Part shown: positions 15,436-25,170 of the stretch, piece by piece
Layout: each line of letters begins with the position of its first letter
Position numbering within the stretch: the first letter of the stretch is position 1
Assembly (NCBI GenBank): GCA_011525625.1
Contig: WYAX01000020.1
Coordinates: 1-64,000 of the forward strand
Reading direction: 5' to 3'
Length of the DNA: 64,000 nucleotides
From: Nitrospira defluvii
Lineage (GTDB): Bacteria > Nitrospirota > Nitrospiria > Nitrospirales > Nitrospiraceae
The notes under the pieces: model-generated
Told to the model about the DNA's origin: nothing
Databases searched by the model: none
What the model saw: the letters and a program-made list of their open reading frames with translations, nothing else
Position numbers and translations under genes: made by a program

Positions 15436-15753
15436 ATGGACACCGTCGTCCCGTTTTCACACCCGCGGCCGGATCAACCGACTCCGCGCGAACGAGAGAT
15501 ACTCAACTTTATCTGGGCAGGGTTGACGAGCCAGGAAATTGCAGCCCGCCTGCGCGTCGCGCCGAAGACCGTGGAATCCCACCGCGCAAACCTGCTGAGA
15601 AAATTTCGCGCGGCCAACGCCGCGCAATTGCTTCGCTTCGCGCTCCTGGAGGGCCTGCTCGACGTACCGTCGCCCAACAGTGAAACGAACACGTCGCCGA
15701 AAACCCGCACACCCCGCAGCCCCACGGTGCGAAAATTGACGCCCCTCAAATGA
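15436..15753 (+). CDS. Short LuxR-type helix-turn-helix regulator
   Basis: A 105-residue protein that is little more than a GerE/LuxR DNA-binding domain: PTPREREILNFIWAGLTSQE (residues 15-34), IAARLRVAPKTVESHRANLL, KFRAANAAQLLRFAL. No receiver or ligand domain precedes it. A polar Thr/Pro/Lys-rich tail follows. The nearest good Shine-Dalgarno (AAAGGAG) is about 14 bp from the ATG, further than usual. The 5' leader shares 15 bp with that of the coiled-coil gene at 10376. It probably relays the sigma-54 activator's signal to a second set of genes. Confidence 0.8.
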   Translation: MDTVVPFSHPRPDQPTPREREILNFIWAGLTSQEIAARLRVAPKTVESHRANLLRKFRAANAAQLLRFALLEGLLDVPSPNSETNTSPKTRTPRSPTVRKLTPLK

Positions 15754-16015
15754 CCAGGCCCAATGTCACGAACACCCAGCCAGGTCGGTGCAATGCCCTA
15801 TCATTCAACGACACGACGCACCAGCGCGACACGCACTACCCATGCCTTCACTCTTTCCTCGTGCGTGGCAACGTCGCCGGGGCGCGCGGATGACACAACG
15901 GGGATCTGCGGGACACACTGTTGATCTCCTCCACGGAATCCAATATACAACACCAGAATTTCGACTCATCCGGCAACCGACACACCGTTGCCATTCGCAA
16001 GCCTAGGAGGATGGA

Positions 16016-17128
16016 ATGATGCGACGACTCGGAAGTTTCCTCTTCGCGCTGCTCCTCGTGGCGCTCACAGCCACGGGCGCGAGCGCTGAGTCCCAGGCCT
16101 CGCCGGATGCCCCACCGGCCTCGGCCACGCTCGACGCGGTCACGCTCAAAGACGGCACCGTCATTTATGGACGGGTCCTCGGTATGATCGCCGACGAGCT
16201 GCACATCAAAACCGCATTCGGCCCGACCGCCGGAAACGACATCGTCAAAATCATGTGGCCCAATGTGGCGAAGCTGGTCGTGAATCGTCCTATTCCCTTC
16301 AGCCTCAAGGAAGGCACGACGATCGTCGGCACGGCGCAGCCCGGCGAACCAGGCACGCTCAACGTACAGGCGGCGCCGATGGGCACGCCGATGGCCATTC
16401 CTCTGGATGCAGTCGTCGGCATGAACCAACCCGCCGTCATCTACACCGGCGCCCTTCAAGCCGGCTTTTCGCAAACCACTGGCAACAGCCACCTGCGAAA
16501 CGCCAGCCTGCTCGGAGAGTTGTCGGCCCGCAGCGAATCGCTACGCCTGACCATCCTGGGGCGATACATCTACGGAGACAATAGCGGCAATCTCATCGTG
16601 CGCAACAGCCGCGGGACCATCAAGCTTGACTTCTTTCTGACGAAGCGGTTGTATTGGTTCTCGTCAGCCTACTTCGAGCAGGACACCTTTCAGGACCTGA
16701 AACTGCGCACGGCGCTCGCAACCGGTCCCGGCTATCAATTCCTCGACCGTGGTGACCTGACAGGGTTCTTCAAAGACATGACGCTCTGGGCGGAAGCCGG
16801 TGCGGCGTACTTCAACGAGGATTTCAAAGTCGCCGACGACAAATCCAGCGCTCGTGGCCGATGGGCCGTCAAATGGAATTGGCCGCTCTGGGGTGGCGAT
16901 CAAGTCAGCCTGTACCACTTTCAGGAAGGCTTCCAATCACTCGCCAATTCCAAAGATCTTTACCTGACGGCCGATACCGGATTGCGGTTCAAAGTGTGGG
17001 GCGGCCTGGTCAGCGGATTCCAATGGACCATGCGGTACAACAAAAATCCGCCGCCGGGCGTGTCGGATACCGATAACCTCTACCTGATCACGCTGGGATA
17101 CAGCTTCGACACCAGTCGAAAACAATAG
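16016..17128 (+). CDS. DUF481-family outer-membrane protein
   Basis: A 370-residue exported protein. The signal peptide (residues 1-24) ends ATGASA. Residues about 38-140 form an N-terminal domain starting [16 protein letters not shown], often found before DUF481. Residues about 140-370 are a DUF481 beta-barrel-like region with alternating strands ([33 protein letters not shown]) and a C-terminal aromatic strand [13 protein letters not shown]. coli YdiY of this family is salt-induced. AGGAGG lies close upstream. MscL follows after 50 bp, so the two may share a transcript, which fits an osmotic role. Confidence 0.85.
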   Translation: MMRRLGSFLFALLLVALTATGASAESQASPDAPPASATLDAVTLKDGTVIYGRVLGMIADELHIKTAFGPTAGNDIVKIMWPNVAKLVVNRPIPFSLKEGTTIVGTAQPGEPGTLNVQAAPMGTPMAIPLDAVVGMNQPAVIYTGALQAGFSQTTGNSHLRNASLLGELSARSESLRLTILGRYIYGDNSGNLIVRNSRGTIKLDFFLTKRLYWFSSAYFEQDTFQDLKLRTALATGPGYQFLDRGDLTGFFKDMTLWAEAGAAYFNEDFKVADDKSSARGRWAVKWNWPLWGGDQVSLYHFQEGFQSLANSKDLYLTADTGLRFKVWGGLVSGFQWTMRYNKNPPPGVSDTDNLYLITLGYSFDTSRKQ

Positions 17129-17133
17129 CATCC

Positions 17134-17160
17134 GAGACGGATTCGGGATGCAGTCGTCTC
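17134..17160. repeat. Inverted GAGACG / CGTCTC pair before mscL
   Basis: GAGACG (17134-17139) and CGTCTC (17155-17160) face each other across 15 bp between the DUF481 stop and the mscL ribosome site. The hexamers are the same as in the array at 15203-15252. It may be a hairpin in the message or another binding site. Confidence 0.4.
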
Positions 17161-17178
17161 ACACAAGGAGGTTACGCG

Positions 17179-17604
17179 ATGGGCATGATGAGTGAGTTCA
17201 AAGAATTTGCCGTGAAGGGGAACGTCCTCGACATGGCGGTGGGGGTCATCATCGGAGGAGCATTTGGCAAGATTGTGTCATCCGTCGTCAGTGACATTCT
17301 CATGCCTCCCATCGGCCTCCTCATGGGGCGCATGGACTTCTCCAGCCTCTTTATTCCGCTGAGCGAAGAGGCCAAAGGCAAATCCCTCGCTGCGGCCAAA
17401 GCCGCCGGCGCCGCCACGATCAACTATGGTGTGTTTCTGCAAACCCTGCTGGATTTTACGATCCTGGCGTTTGTCATTTTCATGGTGGTCAAACAAATGA
17501 ACCGTTTTAAGAAGGCCGCGCCTCCCGGACCACCACCGGCACCGCCCAAAGAGGAAGTCTTGCTGACGGAGATCCGTGATCTACTGAAAAATCAACGGCA
17601 CTAA
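17179..17604 (+). CDS. mscL: Large-conductance mechanosensitive channel
   Basis: MscL is the high-threshold safety valve that opens near membrane-lysis tension. The 141-residue length fits. The N-terminal helix and TM1 are canonical ([20 protein letters not shown], then [20 protein letters not shown]), the periplasmic loop includes [12 protein letters not shown]2 is [20 protein letters not shown], and the C-terminal helix is [20 protein letters not shown] is 7 bp upstream of the ATG. A second mechanosensitive channel, MscS, is encoded 7 kb upstream. Confidence 0.97.
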   Translation: MGMMSEFKEFAVKGNVLDMAVGVIIGGAFGKIVSSVVSDILMPPIGLLMGRMDFSSLFIPLSEEAKGKSLAAAKAAGAATINYGVFLQTLLDFTILAFVIFMVVKQMNRFKKAAPPGPPPAPPKEEVLLTEIRDLLKNQRH

Positions 17605-17671
17605 CCGTGGACCGTTGGACGGTGTTGCTCAGACATGTCCGGCGGCCTGACCGTTTTGTAAGGAGGAATGC

Positions 17672-18895
17672 ATGACACACGTTCGCGTAGTTCCCGTGCT
17701 GCTGAGCACCCTGCTGCTCGCGGCCTGCTCGTCCGCACCGTCTCCCAATGATTCGGCCAGTCGGGCTCTGAACGAGATGAAAGCGGTCGCCCGGCCCATT
17801 CCGCCCAAACCGGATCCGCGCGATCTCAAGATCGCCGATCTCGAACGGCAGAAGGCCGACCTCCAGCGAGAAAAGGCCGATCTCGAAGCAGAGTTGGCGA
17901 GACTCCGTTCCTCCGCCGCCGCCGACCTGGATCAGTCAAAAGCGCGCATTTCCGAACTGGAGAACCAGATCAACCAGCGCGACAGGGAATTAGCCGAGCT
18001 CCGGAACGCCGCCGGCGACAAAGATCGGCTGGCCAGCCAATTGTCCGACGCAGACCGGCAATTGTCCGCCAAAGATCAAGAACTGGCGTCTTTGAGGCAG
18101 AACGCCGGAGACAAGGACCGGCTCGCCGGAGAGCTGGTCGCATTGCACGCGTTGCTCGCCACGAAGGACCAGGAGCTCGCCGGTGTGAAAAGCCATGCCG
18201 GAGATCGAGACCGTCTGTCATCCGAGTTGGCACAGGCAAAACAACGGATCGCCGAGTTGGAACGCCAACTCAACGGCAAGGATCAAGAATTGTCAGCACT
18301 AAAAGGTGCCGCCGGCGACCGAGATCGCTTACTGGCGGATCTCGCCGCAGCCAAACAGCGGGCCACCGATCTCGAAAGCGAAATCACCCGCCGGGACCAC
18401 GAGATGGCCGGCCTTCGCGGTGCGCTTGATCAACAAAAGACCAGCCTCGCCGAGGCCAAAAACGATTTATCCAAACTCCTCCAGGCAGAGGTGGCCAAGG
18501 GCAATGTGACCATGAAACAATTGGGGGATCAGCTCACCCTCGGCCTGGCCACGACCTTGTTGTTCGATTCTGGAGAGTCCACTCTCAAGCCAGGCGGAGC
18601 AGACGTGTTGAGTCGTATCGGCAGCGTGCTCAAAAACTATCCCGACCGCTCGATCCATGTGGCCGGCCACACCGACAACGTGCCGATCAAGGGACGATTG
18701 GCGAAGCGATTCCCGACCAACACGGAACTCTCTCAAGCGCGCGCGGACAGTGCACGCCAGGCCCTGACGGAGGGTGGCATGTCAGCCGACAAGATCGACG
18801 CCAAAGGTCATGCCGACAGCCGACCGATCGCCAGCAATTCAACGGCCGAGGGGCGACAAAAAAATCGCCGCGTCGAAATCGTCGTCAGTCAATAA
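17672..18895 (+). CDS. OmpA-domain lipoprotein with coiled-coil repeats
   Basis: A 407-residue lipoprotein (lipobox LLLAAC, Cys near residue 16). A long coiled coil (about 45-270) is built of imperfect repeats carrying AGDKDRL or AGDRDRL followed by KDQE; the repeat length is about 31 residues in the first copies and about 38 in the later ones. The C-terminal OmpA domain (about 285-407) has LLFDSGESTLKPGG, VAGHTDNVPI and the peptidoglycan-binding signature GRQKNRRVEI. It should tether outer membrane to peptidoglycan with a rod-like spacer. TAAGGAGG precedes the ATG. A paralog follows at 19129. Confidence 0.9.
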   Translation: MTHVRVVPVLLSTLLLAACSSAPSPNDSASRALNEMKAVARPIPPKPDPRDLKIADLERQKADLQREKADLEAELARLRSSAAADLDQSKARISELENQINQRDRELAELRNAAGDKDRLASQLSDADRQLSAKDQELASLRQNAGDKDRLAGELVALHALLATKDQELAGVKSHAGDRDRLSSELAQAKQRIAELERQLNGKDQELSALKGAAGDRDRLLADLAAAKQRATDLESEITRRDHEMAGLRGALDQQKTSLAEAKNDLSKLLQAEVAKGNVTMKQLGDQLTLGLATTLLFDSGESTLKPGGADVLSRIGSVLKNYPDRSIHVAGHTDNVPIKGRLAKRFPTNTELSQARADSARQALTEGGMSADKIDAKGHADSRPIASNSTAEGRQKNRRVEIVVSQ

Positions 18896-19128
18896 CGATC
18901 AGGCACAGCGTCAGGACTACGTTGCATCTGCCCTGGGAACACGTTAGAGTACCGACGGGTTCTTGGGGCATGCACCTTCATCAGGTACCCAGTGCTCACA
19001 CCGGCTGATCCATATCTGTCAGCTCGGTCCCAGTCGTCTTCTTCTGCTGCCCGCATCGGATTCCCTCGGACGACTGTTGACCTCTTACCACCAGCACGTT
19101 CAGCCCATCGGCACGGAGAGGGAATCGT

Positions 19129-20610
19129 ATGAAACGAGCTGTCTGGGCACTCCTTGTTCTCAGTTCCCACATGACAGGGTGCGAATCCGTTCCCCAGCCC
19201 CAACCGCCACCTCCTGTGGCCTCATCGGGCGAGGCAAAACTCGTCGCGCTTCAGCAGGAACGTGAGCAGCTCCTCACGACGCTCGGTGAATTCCATGACA
19301 AGATTCGGGATCTTGAGAGCAGACTGGGCGATCGACAAACTCAACCCGCCAGTGCGTCGTATGACCAGTTGCTCGGCGCGAAAGAGGCGGAACTCGCTGA
19401 CTTGCGGCGGTTGGCTCCGGAACGCGATCGGTTGAGCAGTCAACTCACAATTACGACCAACGAACTTCTGCAAGCCCGCCAGCGTATCAGCGGACTCGAA
19501 CAAGAACTGGCTGCGCGCGACCAGAGCCTGGCCGCACTACAGAATCGCACGGTGGCGCTCGCTGATCTTGACGTGGCCAAACGCCGGATTGTCGAGTTGG
19601 AAGCGCAGGTGGTCCATCAGGAGCATGATCTTCGCACCGTTCGCGCCGGCAATGCGGAGCGAGACAGTCTCGCCGCTCAGCTGCAAACCGCCACTGCGAC
19701 CATCGATTCACTGAAGGCCCGTATCACTGCCCTGGACCAAAAGCTGAAAGAGCGCGAGCAGGCTTATGAAACCGTCCGCTCACGCCTGATGGAGCGAGAT
19801 AAGCTTGTGCCCCAATACAACGCAATGATTGCGGAAATCTATCAAGCGAGGCACCGGATCACTGCTCTTGAGCAACGATTGAACGACAAGTCCCGGGATC
19901 TTCCCCCGCGACAGAGAGGGACTTCGACACCTACACCCCAGCAAGGCTCAGAAACGGCAGCAACCAGAAATACGGCCTCCACGGGACCGGATTCAGGACG
20001 GACTGGGGCTTCCGCCCAGACCAACCCGAGCCGAACTGATGCGCGCACTTCAAGCATTGCAGTCCTCAGGGAAGCGCTGCGGAAGGCACTACCGGCGGAG
20101 GCCGAGCAGAAAGTTTTCACGGTCAGACAGGATGGAACCCGTTTGGTGATCGCACTGGCCGGTAATTGGCTCTTCACATCTGCCGATGCGGCGCTGACCG
20201 CTGATGGCATCATCCTGCTGAAGCGAATCGGCACGGTGCTGGGCCCTTTATCAGACACCTTCGTGCAAGTCGCTGGCCATACGGACAACCTCGCCCTCAG
20301 TAAAGCCCTTCAAAAAATCTATGCCGATAACAAAGCCCTTTCTTGGGCCCGCGCTGATAATGCCCGTCAAGCCATGGTCAGCGGAGGGATCCCTCCTGAA
20401 CGGATCAAGGCAATCGGCCTTGCGGACTCCCGACCGGTCGCCTCAAATGCCACCGAACAGGGTCGTCAGAAAAACCGCCGGCTTGAATTAATTATTGCGT
20501 CGCGCCCTACCGTCGCATCGGCAGCTGGGGTGTTGGATGCTCCGCCCCGCGTTATGGCGCTCGAGGCCACCCACCGGCAGCGAGTCGCCCAGGGGGCGAT
20601 TTACAACTGA
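19129..20610 (+). CDS. OmpA-domain lipoprotein, paralog of the preceding gene
   Basis: A 493-residue lipoprotein (lipobox-like SHMTGC, Cys 21). A Pro-rich spacer leads into a coiled coil (about 40-265) with motifs such as RRLAPERDRLSSQL and RITALEQRLNDK that parallel its neighbour. A Thr/Ser/Pro-rich linker (about 265-310) and an OmpA domain follow (VAGHTDNLALSKAL, GRQKNRRLELI). The tail runs about 35 residues beyond the OmpA domain. The stop overlaps the end of the convergent substrate-binding gene by 10 bp. The 233-bp spacer from the first paralog suggests its own promoter, which I could not place. Confidence 0.88.
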   Translation: MKRAVWALLVLSSHMTGCESVPQPQPPPPVASSGEAKLVALQQEREQLLTTLGEFHDKIRDLESRLGDRQTQPASASYDQLLGAKEAELADLRRLAPERDRLSSQLTITTNELLQARQRISGLEQELAARDQSLAALQNRTVALADLDVAKRRIVELEAQVVHQEHDLRTVRAGNAERDSLAAQLQTATATIDSLKARITALDQKLKEREQAYETVRSRLMERDKLVPQYNAMIAEIYQARHRITALEQRLNDKSRDLPPRQRGTSTPTPQQGSETAATRNTASTGPDSGRTGASAQTNPSRTDARTSSIAVLREALRKALPAEAEQKVFTVRQDGTRLVIALAGNWLFTSADAALTADGIILLKRIGTVLGPLSDTFVQVAGHTDNLALSKALQKIYADNKALSWARADNARQAMVSGGIPPERIKAIGLADSRPVASNATEQGRQKNRRLELIIASRPTVASAAGVLDAPPRVMALEATHRQRVAQGAIYN

Positions 20611-21845
20611 CACTGACCGGCTTCAGGCCCTGGAGTGAAGCGCTCTCCCGGAACCGTCGCGAGAATCTTATAGTGCCCGAGGCCAAGCTCTTTCCCGTAC
20701 GCTTCCCCGACTAGCACATCTTGCACATGCTGGTGGTCCGAAGCCCGGAAATAGGACCGACCCTTTTTGAGACCATCAAACTCATGTCCCTCCAACGCTT
20801 TTATGAGTGCGAGCGTCTCAGTCGAACCCACTCGCTGTATGGCCTCGAGGATCTGGGTCATGGCCGCATAGCCGAGATAACAACGCGAGGTGGGAGTGTG
20901 ATTGTATTTCTCGACCACGCTTTGAATAAATCGCCTCGACCCCTCTGTGTTGACTTTAGGGTCCCAAATGAGGCCCCAAATCCCGGCGTTGTGGGCGTAT
21001 CCGAGCGGCCGACCAATCTGCTCCCCCGAAATGAGGCCGCCTACACCAATCTGCGCCTTCGCCAACTCCGCCTTCCCATACGCCTTCAAGGCATGCACTA
21101 AGTCCCATCCATAAAGATTGAAGACCACCAACGTCGGATGCTTCTCTTCGGCTGCGGCCAACGCCGCGGTAAAGTCCGTGGAGCCGAACGGCATCAGCAT
21201 CTCACCCACAAATTCCACTCCATGGGGCTGGCCGGCCGTCACGACTGCTTGAGCCATGGCTTTGCCATCGAACGAACTGGTCGTGACCATGAACCAACGA
21301 GTGCCGAATGCCTTGATCCACTGCGGAACGACCGCCTGCGCCAACATCGAAGCGTTCGGCATAAACACAAAGGTGTGGGAGTTACAGGCCCCCCCGGTGA
21401 GCTCCGGAAGATGCGCCCCTGTCACGAGAAACAGTTTGTTCTCCTTTTTGGCAAACTCCGACACGACGAGCGCGCAGTCGGCATTAAACGTTCCCATCAG
21501 AACATCCACACGATCGTCATGAACCAACTTGGTGACAGCCTTGAGCGCGGTCTCTGGGAGCGAAGCATCATCGGCCTCGAGAATTGTCACTGGCCGGCCC
21601 AACACCCCGCCTTGCTTGTTGAACAGATCCACCGCTACATTGGCGCCGTGCACATCATGGATCGACGACGTCTTATAGGGGCTCGATAGCGGATCCACAA
21701 TGCCGATCTTAATGGGCTCTGCCGCATGAGCCGGTGAGCCTGGAAACGGCGATCGCAGCGTGCGGTCGGTCCAATTCGACAAGAGTAGTGTCCCGCCGGT
21801 CACGGCCGACAGTTGTAAGAATCGTCTACGCGATATCGTTCCCAT
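20601..21845 (-). CDS. Tat-exported substrate-binding protein, urea/amide/amino-acid type
   Basis: A 414-residue periplasmic binding protein of the branched-chain amino acid/urea/amide family. The signal peptide has a twin-arginine motif (SRRRFLQLSA), so it is probably folded before export. The mature start AEPIKIGIVDPLSSPYKTSS and the segments QGGVLGRPVTILEADDAS and LVHDDRVDVLMGTFNADCAL are typical of UrtA/AmiC-like proteins. ATG 21845 is supported by GAGGAG upstream and by the signal peptide. No permease or ATPase genes lie nearby, so it is an orphan component or a receptor for a distant system. Confidence 0.85.
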   Translation of the reverse strand: MGTISRRRFLQLSAVTGGTLLLSNWTDRTLRSPFPGSPAHAAEPIKIGIVDPLSSPYKTSSIHDVHGANVAVDLFNKQGGVLGRPVTILEADDASLPETALKAVTKLVHDDRVDVLMGTFNADCALVVSEFAKKENKLFLVTGAHLPELTGGACNSHTFVFMPNASMLAQAVVPQWIKAFGTRWFMVTTSSFDGKAMAQAVVTAGQPHGVEFVGEMLMPFGSTDFTAALAAAEEKHPTLVVFNLYGWDLVHALKAYGKAELAKAQIGVGGLISGEQIGRPLGYAHNAGIWGLIWDPKVNTEGSRRFIQSVVEKYNHTPTSRCYLGYAAMTQILEAIQRVGSTETLALIKALEGHEFDGLKKGRSYFRASDHQHVQDVLVGEAYGKELGLGHYKILATVPGERFTPGPEAGQCQL

Positions 21846-22154
21846 AGGCTTGCTCCTCGCGTTTATCCGACCCCCTTCTGCAGTCACTCGGTTTGCCAGT
21901 GCACACACTTTAGGCACGGCGACGGAATACCTTCTGAGCAAACTCGCCAGCGCTTTCTGGTTTTAAAATGTTCGAGCCGTCGGACGCATCCGCTTCCGGC
22001 TACCTGAAGAGGTCTCGCCCCTGGACCTGCAGTCGCCTCACTCCGGGACGTGACACGGACGAGGAGAGACGATACCAAAACCGATGCTCACATCGCCCTC
22101 CCCAACCTTGCCGATAGTGAGAACCCCTTCACGAGGGCCATAGTTGGGCCTCAA
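21846..22154. other. Intergenic region without a visible gene
   Basis: About 310 bp between two minus-strand genes. It must contain the promoter of the substrate-binding gene, which I cannot place with confidence. A short inverted repeat ATAGTTG/CAACTAT (22140-22158) covers the stop of the HEAT gene; it has no T-run on the minus strand and is a weak terminator candidate. Confidence 0.4.
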
Positions 22155-23243
22155 CTATCCGGCCGATGAATCCTCAGTATATACCTGCTTGATGGACCAG
22201 AATACCGCCTCCTTCAGCTTCTTGATCTGCGGATCGGGAGGATCATTTCGAATTTTTTGCAACTTTCTGTCGAGGGCAAAAAGCGGTTCGATGGATCGCC
22301 GATCCGGCACGCGTCCCAAAGCCCACGCGATTTCGGTCTGGACGGCAATATCAATACCAGGGGCGTCCAGCATCTCAAGAAGCAGAGGAACAATTCGTGA
22401 ATCACTGTGGACGTTCCCGAGATCTCCCAAGCCTTTCGCGGCGGCGGCCTGCACATCGGGGTGCTTGGATGACTTCAACAATTCGAGGAGGACCGGAATA
22501 CCTTCCGTCCCCATATTTCCTAACGCCACAGCCGCTTGCTTGGCCAGCTCTTTATCCTTCAAGGCTTTGGTGAGATGAGGCAGCGCTTCATCCGCCGCCA
22601 TTTCCCCCAATAGCGAAATGACCCGTAGCTTCCTGAGCTGGTTGGTTTCCGATGAATCCAGCAACTTCAACAAGCGATCGGGCTGTCCCCATTCGGCGGT
22701 GAGAAGAAGTGGGAAGTCGTTGGTCTCCAACGCATCACGAAGGGCGCTCATCGCGAAGGCACCTGGATCAGCCGCGCCTGCGGCATGAGCCGCTTGGGCG
22801 GCATCCGCAAATTCCGTATGAACCTCCTTTTGCCATTTTACCTTGAGACTTCCCAACGCATAGGTCACCTGACAGGCAGGCCCCTTCCACAAGCGGGACG
22901 GCGCATCCGGCAGGTCATTGTCTCCACCGGCCGCAGCCGTTCCTTCCCACGTCTTCTTTTGTTCACACTTCACTCGTACAACAACGTCATGAGGGGCGCC
23001 CTGATCGGAACTTACGACATACCCCAATTCACTCATGCGTCGACGAACAACGTCCCGAATGCCATCGGCATTGCCGGTGCCTCTCTCGGTCAACGCTAAG
23101 GCCTCGACCAGCACGCTACGGATGTTCGCCAACTCGGTTTTTTGAGCCTCAGTAAAGTAATCTCGATAGGCCGAGCCGGAGGAGGCGAGACCGAACAGGA
23201 GAACGAGGAATCCAGCTGCGGCAGTCAACCCGCTGCGTGTCAT
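22155..23243 (-). CDS. Exported HEAT-repeat protein
   Basis: A 362-residue protein with a signal peptide (residues 1-28, LVLLFGLASSGSA). Residues about 30-165 are an unrecognised domain with TERGTGNADGIRDVVRRRM. Residues about 185-345 contain HEAT-type helical repeats: LRKLRVISLLGEMAADEALP, LTKALKDKELAKQAAVALGN and VQAAAAKGLGDLGNV. These repeats bind proteins or lipids. ATG 23243 has AGGGAGGA close upstream. A second exported HEAT protein lies at 28388. Function unknown. Confidence 0.8.
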   Translation of the reverse strand: MTRSGLTAAAGFLVLLFGLASSGSAYRDYFTEAQKTELANIRSVLVEALALTERGTGNADGIRDVVRRRMSELGYVVSSDQGAPHDVVVRVKCEQKKTWEGTAAAGGDNDLPDAPSRLWKGPACQVTYALGSLKVKWQKEVHTEFADAAQAAHAAGAADPGAFAMSALRDALETNDFPLLLTAEWGQPDRLLKLLDSSETNQLRKLRVISLLGEMAADEALPHLTKALKDKELAKQAAVALGNMGTEGIPVLLELLKSSKHPDVQAAAAKGLGDLGNVHSDSRIVPLLLEMLDAPGIDIAVQTEIAWALGRVPDRRSIEPLFALDRKLQKIRNDPPDPQIKKLKEAVFWSIKQVYTEDSSAG

Positions 23244-23572
23244 AACGTATTCCTCCCTTCCTTCAACATGAAGCCAAGAAGCCTCTGGCACGACGAGCTA
23301 TGCCAGTTATTATAACGCGCGCGCGCATACCGAATGCGAGGAATCTGCTCGGGAAATAGAGTGTCGTCAACCATACCCTGGCTTCCACCTCATACACGGC
23401 CCTCGACACCATCGGCAGCTCGGCAAGCGCTCTCTATACGCCGCCCCCACCTGCGTATGGGTTGACAGGCAGACTAGATCGACGGTACAAAACGTCATTA
23501 TTCATCGTGTCTTTCCGCACACAGGCACTTTCCTTTTGCCGTATCAGCAGGTACCCTAGCACTCAGCGTCGC
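23244..23572. other. Divergent intergenic region between HEAT gene and tRNA-Leu
   Basis: About 330 bp. On the minus strand TATAAT (23314-23309) is a good -10 for the HEAT gene, though no clear -35 is seen. Directly beside it lies an alternating CG run (about 23315-23326). On the plus strand the tRNA-Leu promoter must lie before 23573; only a weak -10 candidate TACCCT is visible. Confidence 0.4.
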
Positions 23573-23655
23573 GCGAGAGTGGCGGAACTGGCAGACGCGC
23601 GAGACTTAGGATCTCGTGGGCAACCGTGGGGGTTCAAGTCCCCCCTCTCGCACCA
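23573..23655 (+). tRNA. tRNA-Leu (anticodon TAG)
   Basis: A complete class II tRNA: acceptor GCGAGAG/CTCTCGC with discriminator A and encoded CCA, anticodon arm CGAGA-CTTAGGA-TCTCG carrying TAG, a long variable arm, and T-arm TTCAAGT. It lies 64 bp before the trigger-factor gene. Confidence 0.96.
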
Positions 23656-23719
23656 CCTCATCAACAACCTTGCGTGACGCATATAACTTTCTTCGGACTC
23701 GGAGGACGCGAACAGACTT

Positions 23720-25045
23720 ATGAAAATGGAAATGACTGAACTCGGCCCCATGAAGCGAGCACTCAAAATTGAGGTTCCGGCGGACGAGGTGAACTTACGA
23801 TTTGCGCAGGCTTACTCAGAACTCAATCGTCAGGTTCGCATTCCCGGATTTCGCCCGGGAAAAGCTCCGCTCCCATTGCTGGAGAAACGATACGCCAAAA
23901 CGATAGAAGAAGACGTGATTCGCAGCCTTGTCCCCGATTTCTACGACCGAGCGGTTCGCGAGGCCGGGATTGTACCGGTACTGGTGGAAATACCGCCGTT
24001 GGAACGGGTCAAGGTAAAGAAAGACGCGCCCTTCAGCTTTACTGCCACTGTCGAAATCAAACCGACAATCGAGCTTCGAGATTACAAGGCCCCAAATCCC
24101 ATTTCGCTTAAGCAAGACCAACGAACCGTTACGGACGAGCAAGTCCAAAAAGCCTTGGAAGTCCTTCGTGAGCAGATGGCCCAGCTGCATCCCGCTCCAG
24201 CCGGTGCCGCATTGGCAGAGGGAGACTATGCGGTCTTGGACATTGAGGGAACACTGAACAACGGTCCTTTGGACGGTACCACCAAGACAGGACATCTGCA
24301 CAAAATGGGTTCTCGTGCCTCCGTGCTAGGGGTCGAGGTTGAGCCCCATCTGATCGGTAGGAAGGAAGGGGAAGTGATCGCCATTCCTCAAGCCTATCCG
24401 GCATCTCACCCTGATGCGAGAGTTGCTGGTCAGACCGTGACCTTCACGTGTACTGTCAAGTCGATCAAGCAGAAGCAACTTCCCGCCCTGGATGATGAAT
24501 TTGCAAAGGATTGCGGCCCGTACCAGTCGCTGCAGGAAATCCGGGAGAAGCTTCGCGCTGAAATGGAGCGGGCACTGAAGAAGGACATCGAAGACTCCTA
24601 CAAGAACACGATCCTGAAACGGTTGGCGGAGACTCATCATTTTGACCTTCCCGGCACACTCGTCGAGCGTGAGTTGTCCGCCATGGTTCGGCAACAGTTA
24701 CAGTCTCGTCAACGGAAGACTGGAGACGGCGCTGACCCTTCTCCTGCCATGACCCAATCTGACGAGGCCAAGCAACTCCAGGACGAGTATCGCCCCGAGG
24801 CAGAGCGGCGCGTGAAGGTCGGCCTTATCCTGGAAGCAGTTGCGGTCAAGGAGGGACTCACCGTAACCAATGAGGATCTCAGCAATGAAATTACGAGGCT
24901 GGCCTCAGAAGTCAAACTTTCTGTCGAGGAAGTGACCCGGATGATTCGGGCCGGTGGACAGGAAACGCTGGACGACCTTCGCTCGAGAATCTTAGCCGAT
25001 AAAGCGTTGGATTTCGTCTACAGGCACGCAATGATCCAGGGATAG
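23720..25045 (+). CDS. tig: Trigger factor
   Basis: Ribosome-bound chaperone and prolyl isomerase that meets nascent chains at the exit tunnel. At 441 residues the length is standard. The N-terminal domain carries the ribosome-docking signature region (IPGFRPGKAPLPLLEKRYAK), the middle is an FKBP-type isomerase domain (about 155-245, DYAVLDIEGT, VGQ-like RKEGEVIAIP) and the C-terminal helices form the chaperone cradle. A second in-frame ATG at 23726 is possible. The gene heads the classic tig-clpP-clpX group. Confidence 0.97.
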   Translation: MKMEMTELGPMKRALKIEVPADEVNLRFAQAYSELNRQVRIPGFRPGKAPLPLLEKRYAKTIEEDVIRSLVPDFYDRAVREAGIVPVLVEIPPLERVKVKKDAPFSFTATVEIKPTIELRDYKAPNPISLKQDQRTVTDEQVQKALEVLREQMAQLHPAPAGAALAEGDYAVLDIEGTLNNGPLDGTTKTGHLHKMGSRASVLGVEVEPHLIGRKEGEVIAIPQAYPASHPDARVAGQTVTFTCTVKSIKQKQLPALDDEFAKDCGPYQSLQEIREKLRAEMERALKKDIEDSYKNTILKRLAETHHFDLPGTLVERELSAMVRQQLQSRQRKTGDGADPSPAMTQSDEAKQLQDEYRPEAERRVKVGLILEAVAVKEGLTVTNEDLSNEITRLASEVKLSVEEVTRMIRAGGQETLDDLRSRILADKALDFVYRHAMIQG

Positions 25046-25170
25046 TTCGCTCGACTGCCTCCAGTTTCGGCACTGAAGGTCGCGCGGTGATCACCCCATC
25101 CCGACGAGATGAGTATGGTAAACTAAGGAGGTTTCACGCGTCAGACCTCTAGCGGAAAGGATTCAGCTGA

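Noticed and set aside
22140-22158. Inverted repeat as terminator of the HEAT gene
   Set aside because: It covers the stop codon and no T-run follows on the minus strand.
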